From assembly GCA_037349105.1 (NCBI GenBank), contig JAYJMM010000040.1, forward strand, positions 434,001 to 498,000: 64,000 bases of DNA. Direction: 5' to 3'. This document shows positions 19,637 to 29,420 of this stretch, piece by piece (within the stretch, counting starts at the first letter, position 1; the number at the start of each line of letters is the position of its first letter). Position numbers and translations under genes: made by a program. This DNA is from Limnomonas spitsbergensis. Lineage: Eukaryota > Chlorophyta > Chlorophyceae > Chlamydomonadales. Under the pieces are notes generated by a model that saw only the letters and a program-made list of their open reading frames with translations, searched no databases and was not told where the DNA came from.

Positions 19637-20335
19637 TCTTATAGACAATTATACGATCCACACGATCCTGCAATGTGCTGGCAACACAAGACCAGGATCT
19701 TGCTAACGCTCAGGCTTCTGCCTCTTGCACCTACTGCAGCCTGGTGAGGGTCTGCCAGTCAGGTCAAGACGACAGGTACAGAAAAAAACAGGATAGGCCC
19801 TGCCTTCCTGCTTTTCTTGCTAATTAATCGGAATCTGGCGGAATCCTCCGTCGCCTTCAGCACTTCCCACCTTTCTGGCTGGGCAGCTTCTAGATGTCAC
19901 ACGCCCTGCGTGGATGTAGCCTCTTGCGTGGTGTCCGCTCAGCTCTGCGGTCCTGCGGGGATGCTTTGGCCCACCAAAAAATGTCAACCTTGGATCTTCT
20001 ATCCACAAGTTCACTTCTGTCAGTGATGACAGATTGGATCCACCTGATCACAATCTTCAATCACACAGGTACAAATTGCTGGGTGTATAAATCCACAGCC
20101 AATTCTTCAAGCCTCTCCTGGACCCAGCATTGTGTTGCCACACACAATGATTCACAGGGTTTAACTTGGCAATCTCTCTCTGGAGATTACCTCAGCCAAA
20201 TTGCAGTTCAAGCACCAAATTCCAGGCTGTTTGCTGACAAGCAAAATTCAAAATTTTGAAGCACAAACACCTTCTGCAGGAACTGGCAAATCAGGCTGAT
20301 CAGGCTCAATCTACTTCGTCCCTTTCAAAAGGACA
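19637..20335. other. Element B 5' leader
   Basis: This lies between the A1 block and the first gag ATG, about 700 bp, with no convincing open frame. A primer-binding site should lie near its right edge, but no obvious TGG-starting tRNA complement directly follows A1. The 25 nt next to A1 (20311-20335) are an exact inverse copy of 20746-20770 within A1. Confidence 0.45.
20311..20335. repeat. 25-nt inverted copy of an LTR segment at the A1 junction
   Basis: CTACTTCGTCCC to CAAAAGGACA at 20311-20335 is the exact reverse complement of 20746-20770, within block A1. It lies immediately against the left edge of A1. Confidence 0.85.
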
Positions 20336-20967
20336 CGCGATGTGCGCTTCAGGTCCGTGGCGGACTTCTCCCTCACGACAATGATGGGCGCCTATGGGCA
20401 GACTTCGTGACTACTCACTGGCTGCGGGTGCTCAACGAGTTAAGCTTCTCAATTTGTCTTTGGATGTCAGAAAATAGCTAGGATTGGCGCAGGCCTTCTG
20501 GCCGTCTGGTCGCGATCCAGCTAGGCTATGTCAAGGGCACTTACCGCGTCACACGCGGTGAGGGGACGAGAGCGCAGACTGCGTACTTCTGTTCTGCAGG
20601 GGCCTCGATCCTCAACTGAGGTCTTCTTATCTCCTGCTATCTCAGCGGAGACTGATCTAGTCTTGACTTGTTGCAGGTACTGACGTTTGGAACACCTCGG
20701 GTCTCACGCACTGGGTGACGGCCGGAGCTTGTTACAGAAGAGGTCTGTCCTTTTGAAAGGGACGAAGTAGCTAGTTTGGCCATTGCCGAGAAAGATATTG
20801 AATCGGCAAACCCCAATTCAGAGTACGGGAAAGCTAAACCCCTAGCGTAAGCGGGTTTCTAGGTTCCGGTTCAAATAAGGAGGATCTAGGGGGAAGCTGC
20901 GAAGTCTCCGTGGTCGCTAACTGCGACCTAAACGGTTCTGGCACGTATACTGTAATATACCGTAACA
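20336..20967 (-). repeat. Terminal block A1 of element B
   Basis: A 632-bp block at the 5' end of element B (minus sense starts TGTTACGG). It aligns end to end with A2 (5890-6521), with about 15 substitutions. It is followed directly by interior sequence without block B, so on its own it is a truncated LTR or one arm of a split repeat. Confidence 0.85.
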
Positions 20968-21244
20968 GGCATTCAAGACGCTTGACTAGCAAAGCATGTT
21001 AACGGGGAAGTTCTGCGAGACGTCCGACATGAAGAACCCCATGGCTGTGGTACAGTGCATTTCCAATAAGGCCCTGTGCAACGTGTGCTGGCTCGAGACC
21101 ATAAACAGGGGGGGGCCTCAGGCCAACAAGGTGACGATTGATGTCAGGCCGGGAAGGTGTGGCTGCTGGCTTGTGATGGAGTACATGTGCGGCACATGCC
21201 TCGATCTGAGGCCACCCATCTCAACGTGTAGTGAGTGGTTATAG
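20968..21244 (+). pseudogene. Right half of the open frame split by element B
   Basis: It starts with the GGCA duplication and continues in the frame of the left half at 5434-5646: FKTLD, a TAG at 20987-20989, then a Cys-rich stretch with GKFCETSDMKNPM, ALCNVCWLET, GRCGCWLVMEYMCGTC and a final TAG at 21242-21244. The paired Cys suggest metal binding or disulfides, but no family is recognised. The internal TAG means either the frame was already dead, or this is an exon end. Whether it is a host gene or an older element is open. Confidence 0.4.
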
Positions 21245-21382
21245 CCCCGGTTCTATTACGGCTAACGTCTAGGGGGGAAGACCTTTGTATTGTGGAGTCT
21301 GAACGGAGAAAGTTTGGCGATACAAATGATGGCTCCATTCATTCAGATAAAAAATATAATCAAACGGTCGTTCAGGCAAACT

Positions 21383-21387
21383 ATTTC
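21383..21387. repeat. Target-site duplication (left) of element C
   Basis: ATTTC directly before the 5' LTR, repeated at 26904-26908 directly after the 3' LTR. Confidence 0.9.
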
Positions 21388-21790
21388 TGTAATGGTCATC
21401 CAACCAGTACACCAGAAATACTAGTGCTGATGCGACCTGGCCTACGTTATCGGCGCTTACGCACCGATACGGAAGCTGCAGGGTCGCCTGGCAAGCCCAG
21501 ACTAGAACCCTCACGGGTTAAACTCTGCACCTCCCATATAAGCGAGCTCTGCTAGTTATCGGGAAGTCTCAGACGAGATCAATCCATCCGGCTCAATACC
21601 TGACTGTCCCACTATCAAATCTCTAGTCTCCAGCAGTCTCCCCTCGTGAGCACCTAGTCCCCCCTCAGTCAACTCTCCGAATACTCGTCTACCCTCAACA
21701 CCGTCCCGGACTCCCCTCCACGTTCCTCTACCAGTGAGTCCCTGTCTAGATATAAGAGTCCTGCCCCCTAGGGCCCCTAGGACCTCTTCA
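21388..21790 (+). repeat. 5' LTR of element C
   Basis: 403 bp, starting TGTAATGGTC and ending CCTCTTCA. It matches 26501-26903 with about seven substitutions and no indels. Confidence 0.95.
21535..21542 (+). promoter_or_regulatory. Putative TATA box in 5' LTR of element C
   Basis: CATATAAG inside the LTR, followed by a GC-richer stretch; the same site is in the 3' LTR at 26648-26655. By position it could drive the genomic transcript. This rests on the motif alone. Confidence 0.35.
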
Positions 21791-21791
21791 G

Positions 21792-21804
21792 TGGTTCCAG
21801 AGCC
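21792..21804 (+). other. Primer-binding site of element C
   Basis: TGGTTCCAGAGCC starts one base after the 5' LTR. It resembles the complement of the initiator-tRNA-Met 3' end (TGGTATCAGAGC) used by many Gypsy and Copia elements, with changes at two positions. Confidence 0.7.
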
Positions 21805-21947
21805 TTATCGGTTCGATCCTGTCGCAGTTTCATTGACAGAACCCTGCCGTCGGCTCGAAAGAGTTTTGAGACACGCGCGCTGGGCATTCGCGTCCCTTAG
21901 ACCTGTCAGGGTTAAACTATTCGAATTCCAGTACCGACCCCAGTCCA

Positions 21948-22421
21948 GTGTCCGGATCAGGGCCAAACCCAGAGCAACTCGACAGTATTTACTACTGGTC
22001 TGACAAGCTCGGCGGAGCCGACGGATTTCCAGCCCTTGGAAATGGTGCACCAGCCCCAGTCCCAGCTGCTGCACCTGTTGCAGTTGCTACCTCGAGGCCA
22101 GCACTGCAGCCCGTCGCTGTGGCATCCGAGAACGTACCGGTACCTCCTGTGCCTTCGTACGCAACAGTGGTTGCACCCCAGGTCATTGTGACACCTTGCG
22201 TCGCTGGTTGCATCACCCACCCGCTACCAGACCAGGCCGACTCACCCCCTCCCCAGTTCTCTCGAGCAATGTACCGTGAACTCGAGAAGCGACTCAAGCA
22301 AGGTGACACGCAATTACTGCAGTCGCTGTTTGAAATTCTAGATCCGACTTCAGTCACTGTCCAGCCTGTCGTTAACCATGTCGATAAAAATATCGTGAAT
22401 CCTGTCGTGCATCCTGCCTAG
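21948..22421 (+). pseudogene. Element C: short gag remnant
   Basis: An open frame rich in Pro, Ala and Val, with the helical stretch FSRAMYRELEKRLKQGDTQ near its end. It ends at TAG 22419-22421 and the same frame continues into the protease region. There is no capsid-like core and no CCHC knuckle, and the length (about 160-170 codons) is roughly half that of a usual Gypsy Gag. An internal deletion is likely. The TAG may be a nonsense mutation or a gag-pol readthrough site. The start used here is GTG; no ATG is in a good position. Confidence 0.6.
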
Positions 22422-24830
22422 TACCATACCAGTCCGATAATAATCCCTGATGACGAGAACTTGCCATGCATGAGCCCCAGACCTCGAGTTTCCGGGCAGG
22501 TATCTCCCTTATATGAAAGTACACGTGTGTGCGATGCAATCGATAATCAATTGTCCGATTTAGTGAACTCCAGCTCCCTGCTTTTTGATCAAGTATTTTG
22601 TAACCAAGATCTGAAATGCACATGTACGCTCCTAGTCCTTGAATCCAGCTCTCGTGACAAACACCAGATTTTCGTTGCAAAAACCCGAAGCCAAGCCAGG
22701 TTTTACTTGAACAACAGACCCAACACTAGCTCATGTCTTCTAGTTTCCTCCAGACAATCAGCAGGTTTACAAAAGCAACTCAAGCACTCACACCTAGTCA
22801 AGAAATTCGAATCTAGTTCAGCGCTTGGTACCGCTATGAATAAGGGAATGAAACCCTCACCAATGCTTGCATTTGTAATCCCAGCTGACACAAGAGAAAC
22901 AGCCCAGTGCCCAGTTCTAGCTCAAGCTCAAGTTGATGATCCAGCCCAGATTTTGCATACTAGGCATACCAGTCAAGACAAGGATGGAAAACAAGATGGG
23001 ATTTACAATGAATGTGATGACCAGTCTCTAGCAGCAACCTACTACGGCCAAGCACATAGCAAAAACCTCAAGTGTCTATTTGATTCGGGGGCATCCTCAT
23101 GTTTCATGGGAGCCAAACTTGCCAAGAAACTCGGACTCCAGATTCGTTCAAGTAAATATCTAGCAGTGGCCACTGCGGCTGGTCGAGACTGTACTGTCCT
23201 AGGTTCTGTGAGTCTCATTGTTACGTTTGGCCGGACTGACTTTGAAGCTACAGTTCACATCCTCCCAGCGTTTCTCGATACCATTGATTTAATCATTGGC
23301 GAGGACTTCATGAAAACACACTCTTGTAATTTGCAGTACAGCCCAGGCCAGTCTAGTCTCATGACCATCTTTGCAAACATGGACCATGTGCACCCAGACC
23401 AGCGTACAGCGATTACTTCACTGATCGACGAGTACGACATTTTTTCAGAAACCCCTCGAGCTGGCGGAGCGAAAGTCCCACCTCTAGAGCACACGATCGA
23501 CCTGATCGCTGGGGCTAAACCACCTTTTCGCAGGAACTTTCGTCTCTCCCCAGCCGGAGGACTTAGGTTCTGCCTAGATTACCGAGCCTTGAACGAACTC
23601 ACTGTCGAGCTACGATACCCATTACCCAGGATTGATGATCTTCTAGATGCAGCTCGCGGAGCTTCATGTTTCTCTTGTCTAGACATGGCAAGTGGCTTTC
23701 ACCAACTGCTCATTTCCGAGGAAGACCAGCCCAAAACAGCTTTTGCTACACCCTTTGGCCATTATGCATGGCGTTGCCTGCCAATGGGTCTTTCGAACGC
23801 GCCCAGTCAATACCAGAGCACCGTGAACAAAATATTTGCAGACCTAGCCTTCGTCCTCATTTATATTGACGACATCATGATCCTGTCCCAGTCTCCCGAG
23901 CAAGACCTCCAGCACTTACGACAGGTGTTCGCCAAAATTCGAGAATCCGGGCTCCAGGGTATTTTCCAAGTGCAAATTCTTTCAGGCTCAAGTCAAGTAT
24001 CTAGAGCATATTCTTTCGAAAGAAGGGGTAGCTGCTGATCCAGACAAAATCAAATCGCTAACAGAGTGGGAATTTCCAACCAGTGCGACAGGTGTGTTGC
24101 TGTTCCTAGGCCTGGCCAACTATTTTCGAAAGTTCATACCAAATCTTTCCAGGCAGGCAGCACCCCTGTACCATTTGACCAAGAAAACCGTCCAGTTCTC
24201 AGGAGGAGCTGACGCTCTGCTGGCTTTTCAAGCCATCAAGGAAGCGTTAGCTTCGCCTCCAGTTCTTGCAAACCCAGATCCAAACCAATCGTCCGAACTC
24301 GTTTCAGATGCCTCCATCACTGGATGTGGTGCAGTGCTTACGCAACAAGGCCGACCAGTAGCATACTTCTCTGCCAAGTTCTCACCTGCCGAGCGCAATT
24401 ACACTACTGGCGAACAAGAACTCCTTGGCATTATCAAAGCTCTCAAGGAGTGGCGATGCTATCTAGAAGGCGGCAATGGCCTAAACATTGTGACTGACCA
24501 CACCCCCCTGACATTTTTCTCCAAGCAGCCCACCCTGTCACGTAGGCAAGCAAGATGGGGCGAGTTCCTATCACGGTTCGAGTTCACTGTAAAGTACCGT
24601 CCATGTGCTACCAACCCAGCTGATTCCATGTCCAGGTTGCCACACCAAGGACCTGCCCATCCTGCAATGCTATTTGCAATCACAGTTAACGAGTCCTGCC
24701 CAGATTTCATGCAACGAATCAAAAACGAGTCTAGCATTGATCCAGAGTTCAAAAATTCCAGTACAACTCGAGAATGGTCCCTTAGCAATGGCTACTGGTC
24801 ACATGAGGGTCACATGAGGGTCTAGTAATC
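22422..24830 (+). pseudogene. Element C: protease, reverse transcriptase and RNase H, broken
   Basis: The aspartic protease has CLFDSGASSCFMG (active-site DSG at 23082-23090) and the LIIGEDFM flap region. RT follows with LRFCLDYRALNELTV, FSCLDMASGFHQLLI and the catalytic YIDDIMILS near 23860. Between RRNFRLSPAGG and LRFCLDY about 35-40 residues of the usual RT fingers are absent. A one-base gain in the GGG at 23957-23959 shifts the frame; the rest of RT continues from about 23960. RNase H has SDASITGCGAVL, GEQELLGI, VTDHTPL and NPADSMSR, so its four acidic residues are intact. The frame ends after an 11-bp tandem duplication at 24799-24820. Confidence 0.92.
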
Positions 24831-26123
24831 ATCCCAGCAACACTTCTACAAGAAGTCATTCGAGACCATCATGATACTCCCCTTGCAGGACATTTCAACT
24901 GGAAAACAACATTGGACCACATCAAACGTCAATTCTGGTGGCCCTCAATCCAAGCAGATGTACAGCTGTATGTCTCATCATGTGCATCTTGCCAGAGAAA
25001 CAAGTCTGCAAACAAGAGGCCTTTTGGTCTAAACCAGCCTCTAGAAATCCCAGACTCCAGATGGCACACTGTTACCATGGATTTTGTGTTTGACTTGCCC
25101 CAGTCTGCTAGTGGTCATGATGACATCATGGTCATTGTGAATAAGCTTACCACGTTTGTTTGTCTAGCCCCAGTCAGGAAATCTAGCACATCTGAGGATA
25201 TTGCTCGAGTTTTCATCTCTCATGTATTCCAGCATCACGGTTTTCCTAGAAACATCATTTCTGACAGAGATGCACAATTCACTTCGTCATTGTGGAAGAC
25301 CATGTGTTAACGCCTTGGTGTACAGCCTAGATTTTCAACTGCTTTTCACCCCCAGACAGATGGTCAAACGGAGCGAATGAATCGAGTCGTCGAAGAAGTG
25401 CTGAGGCATTTCATTGATGGAAACCATGTCACTTGGGAAGAACTCCTACCAGTTGTTGCTTTGTCCATTAACAATGCCAAGACCAGTACGACTAGGCACA
25501 CCCCGTTCTACCTGAACTGCGGTCGCAACCCGCATACCCCTTTGTCAATCGACATTCCAGACAAGCAAATTCCAGCACTAGATTCTGTCTTCAGTGACCT
25601 GGATGACACACTAGTACAGGTTCAGAAGCTGCTGCGAGCTTCACATGATCGGCAATCATCGTACGCTGACACGCACTTCCGAGCACCTCACACTTTTCAA
25701 GCAGGTGACCAAGTCCTTCTGTCAACAAGAAACTTCAAGTTCCAGACCGGAGTTAAGAAACTTCATCCCAAGTATATCGGCCCAGTAACAATCCTGAGTT
25801 TAACTTCTGGTGGCGATGCTGCTAAGGTGCAACTTCCAGAGAATTACACCCGTATTCACCCAGTCTTTCACGTGTCACTCTTACGACCGTTCAAGCCCAG
25901 CACAAGTTCAAATCCAGTACCTGAAGAGCCTCAAGTCAGCGATGGTTTACCATTGTGCCTAGTCGAGTCGCTCTTGTCGCATCGCATTCGACGATTAGGC
26001 AAAAAGCGAATCAAGCAAGTCCTCATCAAATGGGTTGGCTATGACAATACTCACAATTCGTGGGAGCCACTCAATAACCTGACTCCAGAATTACTCCTTG
26101 TCGCTCAGAAACTCTTTGAGTAA
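24831..26123 (+). pseudogene. Element C: integrase with C-terminal chromodomain, nonsense codon inside
   Basis: This continues the polyprotein after the 11-bp duplication. The HHCC zinc domain is visible as DTPLAGHFNW and SSCASCQRNK. The catalytic core has VTMDFVFDLP (first Asp), ISDRDAQF (second Asp) and FHPQTDGQTER (Glu). A TAA at 25308-25310 lies between the second Asp and the Glu, where related enzymes have a polar residue. After the core come the KLHPKYIGP and HPVFHVSLLRPF blocks typical of Gypsy integrases, then a chromodomain (QVLIKWVGYDNTHNSWEP, about 25960-26100) that would bind methylated histone H3. The frame ends at TAA 26121-26123. Confidence 0.92.
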
Positions 26124-26488
26124 CCAGCATAAAGAGCCACCAGCTTTTGAAGTCCTTACACCTAGTTCCCAGACCGAGACCTAACTCTAAACCAGACCAG
26201 TCAGATTTTTTTTTACTCTGAACCTTGTCTTGAATTCCTTTGAGAACCGATACTGCCCAGCCTGGCAAGCTGCTCAGATTTCACTTCTCGTTAGAATTCA
26301 ATCTATAACCAGACTTGAGTTAATTTTTTTTCCAGCGGACAATCCAGTACTCAAACAGATTTTTACTGAACCAGTCACAAGATAACTTGATCCAGATTTC
26401 ATGTTTGAGATTTAATTAATTAAATACTCCAACATTCCAGGTTCCAGTTCACCGACATTTACCTTCCACCGCGCTCGGCACGCAGCCT

Positions 26489-26499
26489 AGGGGGGAGGT
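26489..26499 (+). other. Polypurine tract of element C
   Basis: AGGGGGGAGGT immediately before the 3' LTR, the position where RNase H leaves the plus-strand primer. The interval 26124-26488 before it is non-coding and T-rich. Confidence 0.8.
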
Positions 26500-26500
26500 A

Positions 26501-26903
26501 TGTAATGGTCATCCAACCAGTACACCAGAAATACTAGTGCTGATGCGACCTGGCCTAAGTTATCGGCGCTTACGCTCCGATACGGAAGCTGCAGGGTCGC
26601 CTGGCAAGCCCAGACCAGAACCCTCACGGGTTAAGCCCTGCACCTCCCATATAAGCGAGCTCTGCTAGTTATCGGGAAGTCTCAGACGAGATCAATCCAT
26701 CCGGCTCAATACCTGACTGTCCCACTATCAAATCTCTAGTCTCCAGCAGTCTCCCCTCGTGAGCACCTAGTCCCCCCTCAGTCAACTCTCCGACTACTCG
26801 TCTACTCTCAACACCGTCCCGGACTCCCCTCCACGTTCCTCTACCAGTGAGTCCCTGTCTAGATATAAGAGTCCTGCCCCCTAGGGCCCCTAGGACCTCT
26901 TCA
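26501..26903 (+). repeat. 3' LTR of element C
   Basis: 403 bp with the same ends as the 5' LTR; followed by the ATTTC duplication at 26904-26908. Confidence 0.95.
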
Positions 26904-26929
26904 ATTTCCCTCGACCCCTATCCTGTATA

Positions 26930-27310
26930 TGGCCGTTCTAGCCGTTATAATCGTTCTAGCCGTCCAGGCCGTTCTGGCTATTCCGGAAACTCTTCCCTCG
27001 ACACCTGGCCATCCTACCTGTGCTACCCTTTCTAGCCGTTCTAAACCCCCCTCCCTCGACCCCTCTCCAGTATAGCCGTTATAACCGTTTTAACCGTTGC
27101 GGCTATTCTGAGAACCCTCCCCTCGACACCTTGCCGTTTTAACCGTTCTTGTCGTTCCGACCGTTCCGACTATCTTGCAACTCCTCCCTTCGAAAGCTCG
27201 CCGTGCTAACCGTATTAACTCCTCTGGCCGTTCCAATGGATGTTCTGACGACCCCTTCCGTCGCCTCCATGATGACCGTTCGGGCCTTTCTAGCCGTTCT
27301 AAACGTTCTG
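26930..27310 (+). repeat. 9-bp GCCGTTCTA minisatellite (copy 1; also 33237-34130 and 40057-40950)
   Basis: Tandem GCCGTTCTA and variants (GCCGTTCTG, GCCATTCTG, GCCGTTATG), organised in a longer period of about 120 bp marked by CCCTCGAC and ends such as TTCTGAGAACCC. Because 9 is a multiple of 3 it stays open in every frame, giving repetitive Ala-Val-Leu or Ser-Arg-Ser translations. These are unlikely to be real proteins. Confidence 0.9.
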
Positions 27311-27394
27311 GTCTTTCATACAATTTTCGCTCTCCTCCCCACTTCACATACTTGATCCAACCAACAGCCAAACTGGCTGTTCTCGCAACCTAAT

Positions 27395-27512
27395 CTAATG
27401 TTTAGATTTTAGGGATTAGTTCAGTCCAAGGGTTTAGTTTCAGCCCTAGGGTTTGGGGTTTAGGGTTTATGGTGTAAGGTTAAGGGTTAAGGGTTTAGGG
27501 TTTAGAGTTTAT
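27395..27512 (+). repeat. Interstitial telomere-like tract (copy 1; also 34211-34328 and 41031-41148)
   Basis: Degenerate TTTAGGG/GGTTTAG repeats (for example GGGTTTAGGGTTTATGG, AAGGGTTAAGGG). This is the plant-type telomere repeat in diverged form, at the same place in each 6.8-kb unit. Confidence 0.75.
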
Positions 27513-28020
27513 GCGGTGGGTTCGGGGGCGGCAGTCCCCCAATTAGTTTTCTTTGGCGGGGGATGCGGGGGGCGGCAACCCCCGATTAGTTTTATTTGGC
27601 GGAGGGTGCATGGGCAAGCATGCCCCCGATCATTTTTCTTTGGCGGGTGGTGCGTTCAATTCCCATGTGAAGTGAAACGGAATGTAAGGGATAATGGGGG
27701 GGGTAAAATGTGTAGGTACCGTAAAACGGCATAGACTCCGCGCACCCCGCTTCGGAATAACAATATCAAATTCGTCGCGCAGCAAAAAAAGACCATACTC
27801 CGCGCACGCGCAGCTGGGAATTTTTTAATAGTTGTTTGCTATATCGCGCAGCCGGTCAGAAACAATTAATTAAACACCGCGCAGCACTTTTAGTGACTGT
27901 CGTTTACTCAACTCCGCGTAGCGCTTATAGCCACTACCATATGTTCAGTCAACACAATATCGTAGAGAAACGCGTTTCCTACAGGGAAGCACCGTATGCT
28001 ATCAGCAGAAATCCTGGTAC

Positions 28021-28270
28021 TCATCCTCCTCCTCCCCCTCCTCCCCCCCCCCTCTCCTCCTCCACCTCCTCCTCCTCCTCCTCCTCCTCTACCTCCTGCT
28101 CCTTCTCTTGCTCATGCTCCTCCTCATGATACTGCTCTTCCTCTTGTTCCTCCTGAAACTCATCCTGTAATTGCTCATCCTGATCCTGATCCTGATCATG
28201 TACGGTGCTGATCCTCTTGATCCTCTTCCTGGGTACTACCTCTTCCTCCTCCTCCTCCTCCTCCTCCGGC
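28021..28270. repeat. CTC/CTT-rich triplet repeats (copy 1; also 34840-35092 and 41660-41912)
   Basis: Blocks of (CTC)n, (CTT)n and CCTGAT repeats with a C run of different length between copies. On the minus strand they keep an acidic Glu-rich frame open (28320-28021) that starts MVTVTQSEQ and contains VVPRKRIKRIS. The frame may be only a by-product of the triplets. Confidence 0.8.
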
Positions 28271-28512
28271 ATCTTGACTGACAGCACAGTATATTGTTCG
28301 GATTGAGTCACAGTGACCACAACAACCGTTAAAACGGTAACGGTGAGCAGCCTTAACAGGATTAATCAGGGCAAAAATCTCTCAGCCGCCGACTACAAAT
28401 GGCGTCGCCTTCACCATGCAAAGTTGAGGTCGAGCCTACCCGTAAGAGACCCGGCTTCATGAGCGCACCCCCCAAGATCTGCCCGGTTTGAAAATTAACG
28501 CTGAGCGGTGCC

Positions 28513-28734
28513 ATGCCCCCGCCATGTCCCTTCATCTACGACATGTCGCAAATCTGCTCGTCGTGCCAGGATGCTAATGAGGAGGAGGAGGAGGAGGAGG
28601 AGGAGGAGGAGACAGAGGAGGAGATGGAAAATAGGGAGGAAAGGGAGAAGAGGGGAGCCGTGTACGAGCGTTGGGTAGCCTATGCTACCATGCCCACTGC
28701 CAAGAAATTCAGATTCCATTCAAGCTACCGGTAG
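28513..28734 (+). CDS. Hypothetical 73-aa acidic protein (copy 1; also 35335-35556 and 42155-42376)
   Basis: An ATG frame of 73 codons ending TAG. It begins MPPPCPFIYDMSQICSSCQD with a Cys pair, followed by a run of Glu from a GAG triplet repeat and a basic tail KKFRFHSSYR. It is present in all three units with one amino-acid change. It could be a short conserved protein or a chance frame around the triplet repeat; codon evidence is too thin to decide. Confidence 0.2.
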   Translation: MPPPCPFIYDMSQICSSCQDANEEEEEEEEEEETEEEMENREEREKRGAVYERWVAYATMPTAKKFRFHSSYR

Positions 28735-28989
28735 TGTTCTGCGGTACTACTTGATCAGACTTGACAAGGATCACTGAATGGTTGTCGAGTTGAACAGTTG
28801 CACGCTAGCGCTTTTTTTTGTAATATTTGGCGCCGGAAAAACTACTCCGCGTACCCCCAGAAATAGTTGTTTTGGTCCGTGACTGACCGGCCGCGCACAC
28901 TGTTTGCTATTATTTAATCTATCGCGCATACACTCCGCGCACCTCTGAAAATAATTAATTTATAGGGGAGTCAAACCCCTTCTACGGTA

Positions 28990-29420
28990 TGTGGGTGACT
29001 GAGTAAAAAAATCTTCTCTGATTGGAAAATAAGATGATGCATTGGATCATGCACGAACTATGTGATGTATTCGCCGTGCAAAAAAAATGAAACCGTGCTG
29101 ATAACGACATTTCCCCTGAATATTCGTTGAAATGCTAATATTTTTCGTAGCCAGCGCTAACAAGTTCCGCCTATTTTTCTTTGTCCATATCAATTTTTCG
29201 GTAGCATTTCTTCAGTCTTTCGCTAAGCTTTTGCGACGTTGGAAAGTGAATTCCGACTTCCCCCCCAAATATCCGTTGAAATGCTAGACTTTTGTCCATA
29301 GCCAACGCTTAGTCTTTCAAAAGCTTTCGCGACGTTTTTTATTGTTTCCCTGTCGGAAGTCTATCGCTTTCGCTGAATCGGAACTTAAGGAATAATGTAG
29401 TAAGTATCGTGGGTAGGTAT
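28990..29420 (-). repeat. Dispersed repeat family member, minus (copy 1; also about 35810-36240 and 42630-43065)
   Basis: Sequence with AAGCGATAG, GCGACGTT, TTCGGTAGC and CGTAGCCAGCGC motifs, homologous in reverse orientation to 46250-46533, 61850-62130 and 32490-33095, and in the same orientation to 54290-54880. Recurrent core words are GCGAACGACTGTCGAAAGCC and AATAAGCGGAACTTGTAAGC (and complements). The family is non-coding or anciently coding, and its origin is unknown. Confidence 0.6.

Larger units (their letters stand above)
5647..20967 (-). mobile_element. Element B: large Ty3/Gypsy-type retrotransposon encoding a DNA methyltransferase and PHD finger
   Basis: This 15.3-kb minus-strand retroelement begins TG and ends CA and is flanked by GGCA duplications. 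Reading leftwards it holds a gag-like region with a CCHC knuckle, about 4.5 kb of unassigned coding sequence, a zinc-finger module, RT, RNase H, a DNMT3-like C5-cytosine methyltransferase, HHCC zinc-binding and DDE integrase domains, and a PHD finger. I found no clear aspartic protease motif. Its frames are broken repeatedly, mostly by single-base differences in homopolymers. Termini are not two plain LTRs: a 632-bp block (A) is at both ends, and a 245-bp block (B) flanks A twice at the downstream end only. Base composition is clearly richer in GC than the array to the right. Confidence 0.9.
21388..26903 (+). mobile_element. Element C: Ty3/Gypsy chromovirus, 5.5 kb, inactive
   Basis: A full-span LTR retrotransposon with two 403-bp LTRs (TG and CA ends), a 5-bp duplication ATTTC, a tRNA-type primer-binding site, a polypurine tract, and a gag-pol reading order ending in protease, RT, RNase H, integrase and chromodomain. 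The LTRs differ at about seven positions (roughly 98% identity), so insertion is not very recent. Coding capacity is destroyed by a deletion in RT, two frameshifts and two nonsense codons. It is inserted beside the 6.8-kb tandem array: the sequence across the empty site (GTCGTTCAGGCAAAC, then ATTTCCCTCGACCCC) matches 33706-33735 in the array. Confidence 0.95.

Noticed and set aside
5647..20967. DIRS-type tyrosine-recombinase element
   Set aside because: The split-repeat layout is suggestive, but the element encodes HHCC and DDE integrase domains and has a target duplication; no tyrosine recombinase motif was seen.
21262..21275. Second polypurine tract (CTAGGGGGGAAG) suggesting another chromovirus end
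   Set aside because: No LTR or coding remnant of a second chromovirus is attached; the match is too short.
28021..28320. Glu-rich acidic minus-strand protein
   Set aside because: Driven by CTC/CTT triplets; its Gly run changes length with a C homopolymer between copies. Listed only under the repeat.
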